From the NCBI GenBank assembly GCA_021158005.1, contig JAGGVN010000042.1:1-33902 (forward strand): a stretch of 33,902 bases of DNA. The letters run 5' to 3'. Position 1 is the stretch's first letter, and every line of letters starts with the position of its first letter. The notes under the pieces are model-generated. The model worked only from the letters and a program-made list of their open reading frames with translations, had not been told where the DNA came from and did no database searches. Position numbers and translations under genes: made by a program. This document shows, piece by piece, positions 8,568 through 17,146 of this stretch. Source of the stretch: Candidatus Aerophobota bacterium. GTDB taxonomy: Bacteria > Aerophobota > Aerophobia > Aerophobales > JAGGVN01.

Positions 8568-9670
8568 TGTTATTTAAGTTTACAATTTACAGAATAAAGA
8601 TGTTTGTGAGAGATAAACTTGCTCTTTTCTGGACAATTGTATTCCCCTTATTATTTGTTTTCATCTTTTGCGGAATATTGGGGAGAAGTGGAGAATTTAA
8701 ACTTAGTGTAGCTTTAGTTATTGAGGATTCTGGGCCAATAGTAAACGAACTGGTCCAAGGCCTTGAAAAAGGAGGAATATTCACACTAAAGAAAGGGATA
8801 GATTTTGAAGAAGCTAAGGAGAATGTAGAAAAGGGCAGAATTGATGCTATTTTAGTTATCCCCAAAAATTTCTCCTCTTCCCTCTTTGCGGGAGGAGCCA
8901 GTCTTATCGTCTATTACGATAAAACCAGGACGCAAAACGCTCAGATTGTTAGTTCTGTCTTTCAGCAACTTGCCCTCGAGATTAGTAAAAAAACCCTAGG
9001 ATTAAAGAAATTCCCCATTGAGGTAAACCTTGAAGGAATTACCAGGAAAAGGAGCATAGAGAACGCCTCTTATAGTGCTTTTTTTATTCCGGGAGCTCTC
9101 ACTATGGCTCTTATGGCTATGGGACTCTTCGGAGTAGGGGGAGGTATCCCCCGGGAAAGAGAGAAAGGGCTCCTGCGAAAACTCGCCACCACTCCTCTTA
9201 GAAGATTATCCTATGGTCTTGCTTTCGTCTTTCAAAGTGCTATATTAGCTTTACTTCAAGCAGTAATTATTATAGGGATAGGGGCCTCCGTCTTTAAAGT
9301 TAATTTTCTTATAAGACCTTTGGACCTGGTAATAATTCTTGTTCTTGGTGGGGTTACCTTTGCTTCCCTGGGTTTTCTTATAGGCTCTATAGCCAAGAGG
9401 TCTAGTTCTGCAGAAGGACTGGTCAATGTATTTTACTTTCCTATGATGTTCTTATCCCCGGTATTTTTCCCGGCCAGTCTCTTGCCCCCAATTATCCGAA
9501 AAATATCTAATATTCTTCCCAGCACCTATTTAGTAGGCGTTTTAAGGAAATCTCTCATTATAGGCTCTTCTTTTAAGCAAATTTTTCCCGATTTATTAGG
9601 CTTAGGAGCCTGGATTTTAGGCACCGCTATCCTTGCTTCCTTTATCTTTCGCTGGACAGAAGAAAGATGA
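8567..9670 (+). CDS. ABC-2 type transporter permease
   Basis: A 367-residue membrane subunit paired with the ATPase immediately upstream, with which it overlaps by one base. The topology is that of the ABC-2 family. One transmembrane helix lies near residues 20-40 (LFWTIVFPLLFVFIFCGIL), then an extracytoplasmic domain to about 165, then five helices. The cytoplasmic PREREKGLLRKLATTPL segment before the third helix is the usual coupling region. A helix near the end carries the SPVFFPASLLP motif common in this family. It probably functions as a homodimer, since only one permease gene is present. The substrate is unknown. Confidence 0.9.
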   Translation: MLFKFTIYRIKMFVRDKLALFWTIVFPLLFVFIFCGILGRSGEFKLSVALVIEDSGPIVNELVQGLEKGGIFTLKKGIDFEEAKENVEKGRIDAILVIPKNFSSSLFAGGASLIVYYDKTRTQNAQIVSSVFQQLALEISKKTLGLKKFPIEVNLEGITRKRSIENASYSAFFIPGALTMALMAMGLFGVGGGIPREREKGLLRKLATTPLRRLSYGLAFVFQSAILALLQAVIIIGIGASVFKVNFLIRPLDLVIILVLGGVTFASLGFLIGSIAKRSSSAEGLVNVFYFPMMFLSPVFFPASLLPPIIRKISNILPSTYLVGVLRKSLIIGSSFKQIFPDLLGLGAWILGTAILASFIFRWTEER

Positions 9671-9811
9671 GTAGCTGGCAGATATCGCCGGACCTCTCGA
9701 AATAAGAAAAGAGAGAATGAGTAAGTTAGCTATGAGAGTTAAGAAAACAGCTAAGAGGATTTTTCGTAATTCAGAGAAAATTGAATCTAAATAATTTTAA
9801 GAGAGAAAAAA

Positions 9812-10306
9812 ATGAGTAAACAAAATATATGCATAAGGGTCAACTTAGGGGGTCAAGAATATCAAGATAAAGAAGGAAAAATATGGTATGCAGATAAAGA
9901 ATATATAGAAGGTTCGTGGGGATGTTTAAATCTTCCTGAAACCGATGTGTTAACCACATTTGATCCTATTTCTAATACTAAGGACCCCCAGCTTTTTCAA
10001 AGTATGCGTATGGGGGAAAAAATACTCTATAGATTCGATTTACCTGATGGTGATTACAAGATAAAACTTCTTTTTGCTGAAATCTACTGGGAAACAAGTG
10101 CTGCTGAACAGCAAAATGTCTACATTCAAGGAAGACGGGTACTTAAGAACTTTAATATTTTTGATGAAGCAGGACATGACAAAGCCTTAGAAAAAAGTTT
10201 TCGCACAAAAGTTAATCAGGGATATCTTGAAATTAAGTTTGTTGGTTATTCCTTACCGATGCATTCAGGAGCCAGGGCCTGCGCTATTGAAGTTCAATCT
10301 ATTTAA
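9812..10306 (+). CDS. Single malectin-domain carbohydrate-binding protein
   Basis: A 164-residue protein made almost entirely of one malectin-like beta-sandwich. It begins with IRVNLGGQEYQDKEGKIWYAD (3-23), the typical Gly-Gly ... Asp-x-x-Gly ... Trp-x-x-Asp opening. DYKIKLLFAEIYW and VYIQGRRVLKNFNIFDEAG match the central strands, and ACAIEVQSI the last strand. Malectin domains bind di- and oligosaccharides and usually sit inside larger secreted proteins or glycosidases. Here the domain stands alone and lacks a signal peptide, which is unusual. The next gene, a sulfatase-fold enzyme, starts 14 bp downstream, so the two are probably one operon. The ribosome site is weak (purine-rich AAGAGAG). 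Confidence 0.75.
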   Translation: MSKQNICIRVNLGGQEYQDKEGKIWYADKEYIEGSWGCLNLPETDVLTTFDPISNTKDPQLFQSMRMGEKILYRFDLPDGDYKIKLLFAEIYWETSAAEQQNVYIQGRRVLKNFNIFDEAGHDKALEKSFRTKVNQGYLEIKFVGYSLPMHSGARACAIEVQSI

Positions 10307-10320
10307 AGGAGGAAGTTAAT

Positions 10321-11583
10321 ATGAGTCTAAAATCAGAAAGGGCTTTCAATGTCATTCTTATTTCCTTCGACACTTTACGAGGGGATTATCTTGGTTGCTA
10401 TGGTTATCCAAAATCTGTCTCTCCCTATCTTGACCAATTGGCAGAGAGGGGAATAATATTCAAAGATGTGAGAGTAAACTGCGGTTGGACTTTACCTCAG
10501 CATATCACGATGATTACAGGCACCCATCCCCTTAAACATAAATGTATTTATTTGAGGAGACGCTGTAGTATACCAAGAAGCATTACCACTTTAGCGGAAA
10601 ATTTTGCAAAAAAGGGTTATCGCACCTTTGGCTTTGCTAATGCTAATGGTTATGGTGGTGGTTGGCAATACGGATTCTGGAGAGGAATGCATCATTATAC
10701 TACCATCTTTCCCTATAATAATATGATGGAGCTCTTGCCGGAAGCAGTAGCGTGGGTTTTTCGTATGAGTGCTTCTACACCATTTTTTATATATATTCAT
10801 ACCAATGATACTCATGAGCCATTTGCAGCAAGTCAACCCTTTGGTTCTAAATGGGGAACTAAATATGTTAACCGCTATGAAGGAGAAATAAGCTATGTGG
10901 ATAATTATTTTGGGGAAATTCTCAAGGAATTAAAGAAAAGAGAATTAGACAGACGGACGCTGATTGTGGCTACCTCTGACCACGGAACTGAATTTCAAGA
11001 GCATAGCTTTCAGGAAAAGAAACTAAATCTTTATGAAGAGATTTCCCGAGTTCCTCTTATCCTTAGTCTTCCTTCTGTTTTACCTCAAGGAAAGAGAGTA
11101 AACGGATTATGCGAGACTATAGATATTGCTCCTACTATATTAGATATCTGTTCCTTACCCATCCCTGAATGGATAGATGGGAAAAGTTTACTTAAAAGAA
11201 TTTCAGGAGAAACAAAACCTTCTGAGTACGTCATTGCTCATACCCTGCACGAGGTGATCTATTATTATGAACATTTCTCTATAACAAATGGCCAGTACAA
11301 GTTTATAAGGACTACTCCTCTTTGTAAAAATCCTTTGAAACTGCCAAAAGAAATTGGCAAAAGATTTAAAAGATTAAGTTCTGTAGCTAATCTTAAGGAT
11401 GGGGTATGGAGAGAACTTTATAATCTGGAGAAGGACCCTTTAGAAAAGGAAAATATTATTAGCTCCCATTCTTCTATAGCTCATAGGCTGGAGACAATTC
11501 TCGATAATTATATTAATTCCTTTAAGTATACCCCCAAAACATCAAAGATGGATCTACCCTCAGGAAATAACAACCGGAAATGA
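10321..11583 (+). CDS. Sulfatase-fold (alkaline phosphatase superfamily) hydrolase with Thr in place of Cys/Ser
   Basis: A 420-residue enzyme of the sulfatase/alkaline phosphatase fold. The N-terminal metal site is NVILISFDTLRGDYLG (Asp17). The second metal site is TSDHGTE (Asp220, His221). His160 and His165 lie in IHTNDTHEP, and a C-terminal ELYNLEKDPLEKENI block is typical of sulfatases. The usual Cys/Ser-x-Pro-Ser-Arg signature, which is converted to formylglycine, is replaced by T57-L-P-Q-H. Thr57 would therefore be the nucleophile position, as in phosphotransfer members of the superfamily, so sulfatase activity is doubtful. It lacks a signal peptide. The ATG follows a strong AAAGGAGG and the malectin gene. 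Its stop lies two bases from the convergent aroA stop, with no terminator between them. Confidence 0.8.
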   Translation: MSLKSERAFNVILISFDTLRGDYLGCYGYPKSVSPYLDQLAERGIIFKDVRVNCGWTLPQHITMITGTHPLKHKCIYLRRRCSIPRSITTLAENFAKKGYRTFGFANANGYGGGWQYGFWRGMHHYTTIFPYNNMMELLPEAVAWVFRMSASTPFFIYIHTNDTHEPFAASQPFGSKWGTKYVNRYEGEISYVDNYFGEILKELKKRELDRRTLIVATSDHGTEFQEHSFQEKKLNLYEEISRVPLILSLPSVLPQGKRVNGLCETIDIAPTILDICSLPIPEWIDGKSLLKRISGETKPSEYVIAHTLHEVIYYYEHFSITNGQYKFIRTTPLCKNPLKLPKEIGKRFKRLSSVANLKDGVWRELYNLEKDPLEKENIISSHSSIAHRLETILDNYINSFKYTPKTSKMDLPSGNNNRK

Positions 11584-11585
11584 TT

Positions 11586-12875
11586 TTAGACCGAAATATT
11601 TTTTAAGATTTCCCTAAACTCCGGAAAAGAAGTATTAATACACTCTACATCTATAATTTTGCTTTTTTTCTTAGCTCCCAGAGCCGCTATAGTTAAAGCC
11701 ATCGCTATACGATGGTCACCATAACTTTGGCATTCCCCTCCTTTAAGTTTTTTCCCTCCTCTAATGACCATTCCGTCTTCTTTTTCTTCTATGTTAGCTC
11801 CCATTTTCCTTAATCCCTCTACAATAGCTTTTATGCGGTCTGTCTCTTTGAAGCGCAATTCTTTTGCCCCTCTGATTACTGTCTCCCCTTGCGCAAAGCA
11901 AGCTACCACTGCCAGTACAGGAATTTCATCAATTAATTGAGGAATTATTTCTTTCTCTATTACTATCCCCTCCAGTTCGCTTCCTCCCTTTATTAAAAGA
12001 TTCCCTACTTCTTCCTCGCATTTTGTTTTCTGAGAGATAATTTCTATCTCTGCCCCCATCCGGATAAGAATATCAAGAAATCCTCTTCGGGTAGGATTCA
12101 GACCCACATTGATAATTTTAAGTTCCGAACCTCCCAGGATTACCGCTCCGGCGATAAAGAAAGCCGCTCCTGAAATGTCTCCGGGAACAAAAATCTTTTT
12201 TCCCTCAAGCACGCTTCCCTCTTTCACCGTGACCTTTAAGTTATCAATTTCTAAGTCTCCTCCCAGATACCTAAGCATCCTCTCAGTATGATCCCGGGAT
12301 TGAAGAGGTTCGGTTACCGAAGTATCTCCTTCAGCAAAGAGTCCAGCTAAGAGGATACAGGACTTTACTTGAGCCGAAGGAATTGGAGAGGAATAATGAA
12401 TCCCTCTAAGTCTTCCACCGGCAAGAGTTAAGGGAGGAAATTGCCCATCTTCTCTACCAAAGACTTTTGCTCCCATTTTTCTTAAAGGCTCGGTAATTCT
12501 TTTCATAGGTCTTTTTTTAAGATACTCATCTCCGCTAAGGACACTGTAGAATCCTTGACCTGCTATAACTCCCGCGAGAAGTCGCATAGTAGTAGCAGAA
12601 TTTCCACAATTAAGGATATCTGGAGGTTCTTTAAGGCTCCTCAGGCCCTCTCCATAAACGAGGAGACTCTCTTTTTTCTCTTCAATCTTTACTCCCATAA
12701 GTTTCAGGTTGTTTAATGTAGAAAGACAATCTTCTCCTCGCTGGATCTTCTTAATTTTTGATTTGCCCTGGGCAAGCGAAGAAAGAATAAGAGCCCGATG
12801 AAAAATAGATTTATCAGGAGGAAGCTCAATTTCTCCTTTTATGTATCTTATAGGAGTTATCTGGAAATTACTCAT
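11586..12875 (-). CDS. aroA: 3-phosphoshikimate 1-carboxyvinyltransferase (EPSP synthase)
   Basis: This 429-residue enzyme transfers enolpyruvate from PEP to shikimate 3-phosphate, the sixth chorismate step. Visible motifs are PPDKSIFHRALIL (Lys22, Ser23, Arg27), LNCGNSATTMRLLAG (89-102), LRFKETDRI and SYGDHRIAMA. It is the last gene of the - strand operon; its ATG follows the DAHP synthase stop by one base with GGAGG upstream. The residue matching Gly96 of the E. coli enzyme is Ala94, the residue also found in natural glyphosate-insensitive enzymes. The usual Ser in the KSISHR motif is Phe here. Otherwise the protein is full length and looks active. Confidence 0.96.
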   Translation of the reverse strand: MSNFQITPIRYIKGEIELPPDKSIFHRALILSSLAQGKSKIKKIQRGEDCLSTLNNLKLMGVKIEEKKESLLVYGEGLRSLKEPPDILNCGNSATTMRLLAGVIAGQGFYSVLSGDEYLKKRPMKRITEPLRKMGAKVFGREDGQFPPLTLAGGRLRGIHYSSPIPSAQVKSCILLAGLFAEGDTSVTEPLQSRDHTERMLRYLGGDLEIDNLKVTVKEGSVLEGKKIFVPGDISGAAFFIAGAVILGGSELKIINVGLNPTRRGFLDILIRMGAEIEIISQKTKCEEEVGNLLIKGGSELEGIVIEKEIIPQLIDEIPVLAVVACFAQGETVIRGAKELRFKETDRIKAIVEGLRKMGANIEEKEDGMVIRGGKKLKGGECQSYGDHRIAMALTIAALGAKKKSKIIDVECINTSFPEFREILKNISV

Positions 12876-12876
12876 T

Positions 12877-13890
12877 TTAAACTTTCCTCCCTACAGCCTG
12901 GGTTATGGGGTACAATTTTTGCATCAATGTGCTAAATTCTTCTAATGCTAAAGACTGAAAACCATCAGATAAAGCTTCCTGGGGGTTGGGATGCACTTCT
13001 ATTATCAAGCCGTCGCTACCAGCGGCTATAGCCGCTATAGACATAGAGATGACCAGGTCCCTTCTTCCAGTGGCATGGCTGGGATCTACTATAATGGGAA
13101 GATGGGTTAAATTCTTGATGAGAGAAACCGCCGAAAGGTCGAGGGTGAAACGGGTCTCTTCTTCAAAAGTTCTTATTCCCCTCTCACAAAGAATTACTTT
13201 TTTGTTTCCGGAGGAGAGAATATATTCCGCAGACATAAGAAACTCTTTAATAGTGCTAGCCATACCTCTCTTAAGAAGAACGGGCTTATTTATCTTTCCT
13301 ACTTCTTTTAAGAGATCGAAGTTTTGCATATTACGAGCTCCAATTTGAATAATATCGGCATATCTGGAGACAAGTTCTACCTGGCGGGGATCCATTGCTT
13401 CAGTGACTACCGGAAGGTTGGTAATTTTACTTACCTCTTTCAAATACCTTAACCCCTCTTCTCCTAATCCCTGGAAAGAATAAGGAGAAGTCCGCGGTTT
13501 AAAAGCTCCTCCCCTTAAAACTTTTGCTCCTGCTTCCTTAACTTTTTTAGCCGTCTTTATGAGCATCTCTTTATTCTCCACCGCGCAAGGACCGGCCATT
13601 ACTACAACCTCCTCTCCCCCTATCTTTAATTCTTTTATCTTTATAATGGTCTTCTCTTTCTTGAATTCTCGGCTGACTAACTTGTAGGGTTTGGTAATGG
13701 GGGTAATAGATTCTACAATGAACATAGATTCAAAAGTTTCTCGTGAACGAATGGCATTTTCACCAATTACCCCAATTATTGTTCTCTCTTTCCCCTTAGA
13801 GATGTGAGGAGTAAACCCAAGTTTTTTAATCTTCTTCACTACTTCCTTAATTCCTTCTTCGGTAGTTCCTGGCTTTAAGGTAATAATCAT
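12877..13890 (-). CDS. aroF: 3-deoxy-7-phosphoheptulonate synthase (DAHP synthase, type I-beta)
   Basis: This 337-residue enzyme joins PEP and erythrose 4-phosphate, the entry step to chorismate. The first 70 residues form the ferredoxin-like regulatory domain of the Thermotoga/Bacillus-type enzymes (MIITLKPGTTEEGI start). The barrel carries AGPCAVEN, RGGAFKPRTSPYSFQG, KRGMASTIKEF, CERGIRTFE and DPSHATGRRDLV. I chose the ATG at 13890 rather than one 48 bases further upstream. The family begins at this point, CTGGAG precedes it, and it starts two bases after the pheA stop. Feedback regulation through the N-terminal domain is usual for this type. The symbol follows common usage; aroG or aroA(G) are also used. 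Confidence 0.95.
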   Translation of the reverse strand: MIITLKPGTTEEGIKEVVKKIKKLGFTPHISKGKERTIIGVIGENAIRSRETFESMFIVESITPITKPYKLVSREFKKEKTIIKIKELKIGGEEVVVMAGPCAVENKEMLIKTAKKVKEAGAKVLRGGAFKPRTSPYSFQGLGEEGLRYLKEVSKITNLPVVTEAMDPRQVELVSRYADIIQIGARNMQNFDLLKEVGKINKPVLLKRGMASTIKEFLMSAEYILSSGNKKVILCERGIRTFEEETRFTLDLSAVSLIKNLTHLPIIVDPSHATGRRDLVISMSIAAIAAGSDGLIIEVHPNPQEALSDGFQSLALEEFSTLMQKLYPITQAVGRKV

Positions 13891-13892
13891 TT

Positions 13893-14954
13893 TTATTTCT
13901 CCAGAGGATAGGACCCTAAAATCTTTAAAAATAGACATTTTTCTTCTAATTCTGCAAGAGCATTTTTCACTCTCTCATCATCCTTATATCCCACAAAATC
14001 AACAAAGAAGATATATTCCCAGGGCTTTTTCTTTGTAGGTCGAGATTCTATTTTAGTCAAATTGAGCTCATATTTCTTAAAAGGAGAGAGCATTTCATAA
14101 AGAGCCCCTACTCTATCTTTAATAGAAAAAATGATGGAAGTTTTGTCTTCTCCACTCTTATCTACATACTCCCTTCCAATAACAAAGAAACGGGTATAAT
14201 TATTGGGATTATCTTCAATCCGAGGAGCAATAATTCTTAGCTTATAAAAGGAAGCGGCTATTTCAGGGGCAATGGCTGCTGAACCTATTTCCTTTGCTGC
14301 TGCCTGGGCTGCCTGGGCTGTGCTCTCTGTTTCTATCAATTTTACCCCGGGTAAATTCTCCTCCAGCCAATTACGACATTGAGCAAAGGCTTGAGGATGG
14401 GAGTAGACTCTCCTCACTCCTTTTATTCTTCCTCTACCCATAAGATAGTGAGAAATTTCCAGAATAACCTCCGCGCATATCTTCAAATCGGAATCTACAA
14501 ACATATCCAGAGTATGAGTAATCACTCCTTCTGTAGAATTTTCAATGGGGACCACTCCATAATCTGCCTTTTCTTTCTCTACTTCCCTGAAGATAGCACC
14601 AATACTTTTTAAAGGGATAAGCTCCATCTCCTCTCCAAAACTCTTAAGAGCGGCTAAATGAGTAAAAGTAGCCTCAGGGCCTAAATAGATTATCTTTAAT
14701 TTTCTCTCCAGAGAAAGAGAAATTTTTAAAATATGTTGAAAAATTTCTCGGAGAGTTTCTGAAGATAAAGGACCTTTATTCTCGGCAATTATTCTATTAA
14801 TAATTCTCTTTTCTCTTCCTGGCGAATAAGGACTCTTGCCTTCTTTTTCCTTAATTTTAGCAATTTTGAGGACCTTTTTTGCCCGCTCGTTTAATAAATA
14901 AAGAATTTTGGAATCAATTTCATCAATCTCTTTTCTTATCTTTTTTAGTTCCAT
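13893..14954 (-). CDS. pheA: Bifunctional chorismate mutase/prephenate dehydratase (P-protein)
   Basis: A 353-residue enzyme that converts chorismate to prephenate and then to phenylpyruvate, committing carbon to phenylalanine. Residues 1-85 are an AroQ-type chorismate mutase (helical, with the Arg/Lys pattern of the active site). Residues about 88-262 are prephenate dehydratase with IENSTEGV (137-144) and the catalytic TRF motif at 254-256. Residues 270-353 are an ACT domain with GALYE (283-287) and ESRP (303-306), the motifs that bind Phe for feedback inhibition. The start follows AAGGAGT. It lies between aroQ and the DAHP synthase gene in the aromatic operon, after a 177-base gap that holds a repeat. 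Confidence 0.96.
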   Translation of the reverse strand: MELKKIRKEIDEIDSKILYLLNERAKKVLKIAKIKEKEGKSPYSPGREKRIINRIIAENKGPLSSETLREIFQHILKISLSLERKLKIIYLGPEATFTHLAALKSFGEEMELIPLKSIGAIFREVEKEKADYGVVPIENSTEGVITHTLDMFVDSDLKICAEVILEISHYLMGRGRIKGVRRVYSHPQAFAQCRNWLEENLPGVKLIETESTAQAAQAAAKEIGSAAIAPEIAASFYKLRIIAPRIEDNPNNYTRFFVIGREYVDKSGEDKTSIIFSIKDRVGALYEMLSPFKKYELNLTKIESRPTKKKPWEYIFFVDFVGYKDDERVKNALAELEEKCLFLKILGSYPLEK

Positions 14955-14980
14955 ACCTACTCCTTCCTTTAAAGTAAACC

Positions 14981-15036
14981 GGGATAAACCCCAACGCTAC
15001 ACTGTGTTCGTAGCGCGAAGCACAATCCTCTGCGCC
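14981..15036 (+). repeat. Dispersed intergenic repeat, copy 2, inside the aro operon
   Basis: GGGATAAACCCCAACGCTAC is followed by a loop and GTAGCGCGAAG, then ATCCTCTGCGCC. CGCTAC (14995-15000) and GTAGCG (15010-15015) form a stem. It shares its parts with copies at 6008, 29301 and 33615, and splits the aroQ-pheA junction. Confidence 0.6.
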
Positions 15037-15047
15037 TATTGGGAGCC

Positions 15048-15066
15048 GCAAGGCTCTGAGCCTTGC
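15048..15066. repeat. Perfect inverted repeat between aroQ and pheA
   Basis: GCAAGGCTC (15048-15056) and GAGCCTTGC (15058-15066) are perfect inverse arms one base apart. The likely fold is a 7-bp hairpin with a 5-base loop. With no T-run following on the - strand, it looks more like an RNA-stability or repeat-derived hairpin than a terminator. Confidence 0.55.
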
Positions 15067-15131
15067 ATTTATCCATAATAATCTCTCTTCTCTTGAGCAA
15101 CCCGGGAGTTGCCGCTACCAAATTATGCTTG

Positions 15132-15566
15132 CTATCTAAGAACTTTATTCACTGCCTCCAGAGCTAAAAGATAACTCTCCACCCCAAAACCACATATCTG
15201 ACCTATACAGACCCCTGCAATTAAAGATTTATGACGAAACTCTTCTCTCTTATAAATATTTGAGAGATGAACTTCGATAGCGGGAACCTTTACCGAAACA
15301 ATAGCCTCTCTTATAGCGAGACTGGTATGAGTATAAGCTGCAGGATTAATTATAAGAGCATCCATCCACTTTCTCTCCTCGCCAATAAGAGAGACAATTT
15401 CTCCTTCGCTATTTGACTGCTTAATCTTTATTTTGAAATTTAATTCTCGGGCCCTCTCTTCAATCATCCCATTAATTTGGGAAAGAGTCATTTCTCCATA
15501 AATCTCTTTCTCTCTTTCCCCCAGAAGCCCAAGATTTGGCCCGTGAATAATTAAAATATTTTTCAT
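15132..15566 (-). CDS. aroQ: 3-dehydroquinate dehydratase, type II
   Basis: This 144-residue enzyme dehydrates 3-dehydroquinate to 3-dehydroshikimate (third step). It is clearly the dodecameric type II enzyme: HGPNLGLLGEREKEIYG carries Asn11, the flexible-loop Arg18 and catalytic Tyr23; INPAAYTHTS binds substrate; EVHLSN carries catalytic His100. GQICGFG near the end is also typical. The ATG follows the aroB stop by one base, and GAGG lies within the end of aroB. The gene ends in TAG, showing that TAG is a true stop in this genome. A 177-base gap with repeats separates it from pheA. Confidence 0.96.
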   Translation of the reverse strand: MKNILIIHGPNLGLLGEREKEIYGEMTLSQINGMIEERARELNFKIKIKQSNSEGEIVSLIGEERKWMDALIINPAAYTHTSLAIREAIVSVKVPAIEVHLSNIYKREEFRHKSLIAGVCIGQICGFGVESYLLALEAVNKVLR

Positions 15567-15567
15567 T

Positions 15568-16638
15568 TTAAAAAATTTCCTCTATCAGGGAAGAGGGGAC
15601 TTTTTCGGTGAGGATAACTTTCCCTATTCTTTCCGGCAAAAGGAAACGAAGTTTTCCCTCTCTTCTCTTCTTATCTAAATATAAGGCATCAAATGCCTTT
15701 TCTCTATCTATTTCTCCTATTTCCACCGGTAACCCTATTTTCTGAAGGAGTCTTTTTAGTCGCAAAAGCGACTCCTGGGAGAAGATACCCACCTTACAGG
15801 CAATTTTAGAAGCGATCACCATTCCTATAGCTACTGCTTCTCCATGAGTATATCCTTTGTAATTGGTAGCCTTCTCTAAGGCATGGCCAAAAGTATGCCC
15901 AAAATTTAAAATCTCCCGCTTTCCTCTCTCTTCCCTTTCATCTTCTTCCACTACCTTGACTTTAATCTCTACCGAGCGGGTGATTACTAAATTCAGAGCT
16001 TCCTCATTTAAATTTTTTATCTTCTCAAGATTCTCCTCTAAATAAGAAAAAAACTCAGCATCTTTTATCATTCCGTATTTCACTATCTCTGCCATTCCAT
16101 TCTTAATCTCTTTAAAAGATAAAGTCTTAAGGACAGAAGGGTCTATATAAACAAATTTAGGTTGATAAAAAGTGCCTACTAAATTTTTTCCTGCAGGAAG
16201 ATTCACAGCTACCTTCCCTCCTATACTAGCATCTACTTGAGAAAGAAGGGTTGTAGGAGCATTAATAAAATTTATCCCTCTAAGATAGGTAGCGGCCACA
16301 AATCCTGACAAATCCCCAATTACTCCTCCTCCCAGGGAGAGAATAGTTGAAGAACGGTCCAGTTTATATTTCAGGCAACATTCATATAATTTAGCGGCCT
16401 GAGGTAAAGATTTACCTTCTTCTCCTTCGGGAACACAAGTGAGAAAAACGCTAAATCCTGCATCTTTCAGACTCCTCTCTATTGTCTTTCCATAGAGACT
16501 CAAGATATAAGCATTACTAATAATCAAAATCTTCTTCCCTAAATTAAAGCAAGAGAGAGTCTCTCCTATTTTATTTAAATTAGCGCCTATGTAAATAGGA
16601 TAAGTTCGTTCATTTAAATTTAATTTAATTATCTCCAT
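15568..16638 (-). CDS. aroB: 3-dehydroquinate synthase
   Basis: This 356-residue NAD- and metal-dependent enzyme cyclises DAHP to 3-dehydroquinate (second step). Motifs include the NAD-site LSLGGGVIGDLSGF, APTTLLSQVDASIGGK, NGMAEIVKYG, and the metal ligands in NFGHTFGHALE and HGEAVAIGM. Length is normal. Its start overlaps the end of aroK by 14 bases, indicating translational coupling, and aroQ follows after one base. Confidence 0.96.
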   Translation of the reverse strand: MEIIKLNLNERTYPIYIGANLNKIGETLSCFNLGKKILIISNAYILSLYGKTIERSLKDAGFSVFLTCVPEGEEGKSLPQAAKLYECCLKYKLDRSSTILSLGGGVIGDLSGFVAATYLRGINFINAPTTLLSQVDASIGGKVAVNLPAGKNLVGTFYQPKFVYIDPSVLKTLSFKEIKNGMAEIVKYGMIKDAEFFSYLEENLEKIKNLNEEALNLVITRSVEIKVKVVEEDEREERGKREILNFGHTFGHALEKATNYKGYTHGEAVAIGMVIASKIACKVGIFSQESLLRLKRLLQKIGLPVEIGEIDREKAFDALYLDKKRREGKLRFLLPERIGKVILTEKVPSSLIEEIF

Positions 16639-17146
16639 CTTTCCTTAAAAACTTCAGTATTTTCTCTACTACCTCTGTAGGATTTAAAAAAGAAGTATCT
16701 ATTTTCAGGTCCATTTTCTCATAATAAGGTTTGCGGAAATTTAACATCCTCTCTATTCTTTCGTAAGGGTCCGGGCAGTTCAATAAAAGAGGACGCTTTT
16801 TGCTTTTAGATGTTCTTTCTAATATTACTCTTGGATTTGCTGAAAGAGAGATAATTATCCCCTTTCTTCTTAGAGCTTTTATATTCTCTTCTTTTAAGAC
16901 TACTCCTCCTCCAGTAGCAATAACACAATTGTTAAACGAGGAGACTTCTTTAACTACTTCTGTTTCTATTTTTCGAAAGTAATCCTCTCCTTTCTCCTTA
17001 AATATTTTACTAATCTCACACCCTTCTCTCTCTTCAATTATCTGATCCGTATCAATATACCCCATTCCCAATCTTTGAGCTAATTTTTCCCCCACTATAC
17101 TTTTCCCTGTTCCCATAAAGCCTGTAAGAACAATATTCATTTTCAA
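16625..17146 (-). CDS. aroK: Shikimate kinase
   Basis: This 173-residue kinase phosphorylates shikimate with ATP (fifth step). The P-loop GFMGTGKS is at 9-16, the DTDQ motif with Asp34 binds shikimate and Mg, and ATGGGVV supplies the Gly-Gly-Gly shikimate site. The Arg/Lys-rich [11 protein letters not shown] segment is the lid. Its ATG overlaps the aroC stop by four bases (ATGA type), and its 3' end overlaps aroB. Confidence 0.96.
   Translation of the reverse strand: MKMNIVLTGFMGTGKSIVGEKLAQRLGMGYIDTDQIIEEREGCEISKIFKEKGEDYFRKIETEVVKEVSSFNNCVIATGGGVVLKEENIKALRRKGIIISLSANPRVILERTSKSKKRPLLLNCPDPYERIERMLNFRKPYYEKMDLKIDTSFLNPTEVVEKILKFLRKDGDN

Noticed and set aside
9717-9794. 25-codon basic frame (MSKLAMRVKKTAKRIFRNSE...) between the ABC permease and malectin genes
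   Set aside because: It has a purine-rich upstream stretch, but no clear ribosome site, promoter or recognisable family; this length occurs often by chance.
13891-13938. Longer DAHP synthase start inside pheA
   Set aside because: It would add 16 residues not found in the family; the ATG at 13890 has a better ribosome site and abuts the pheA stop.
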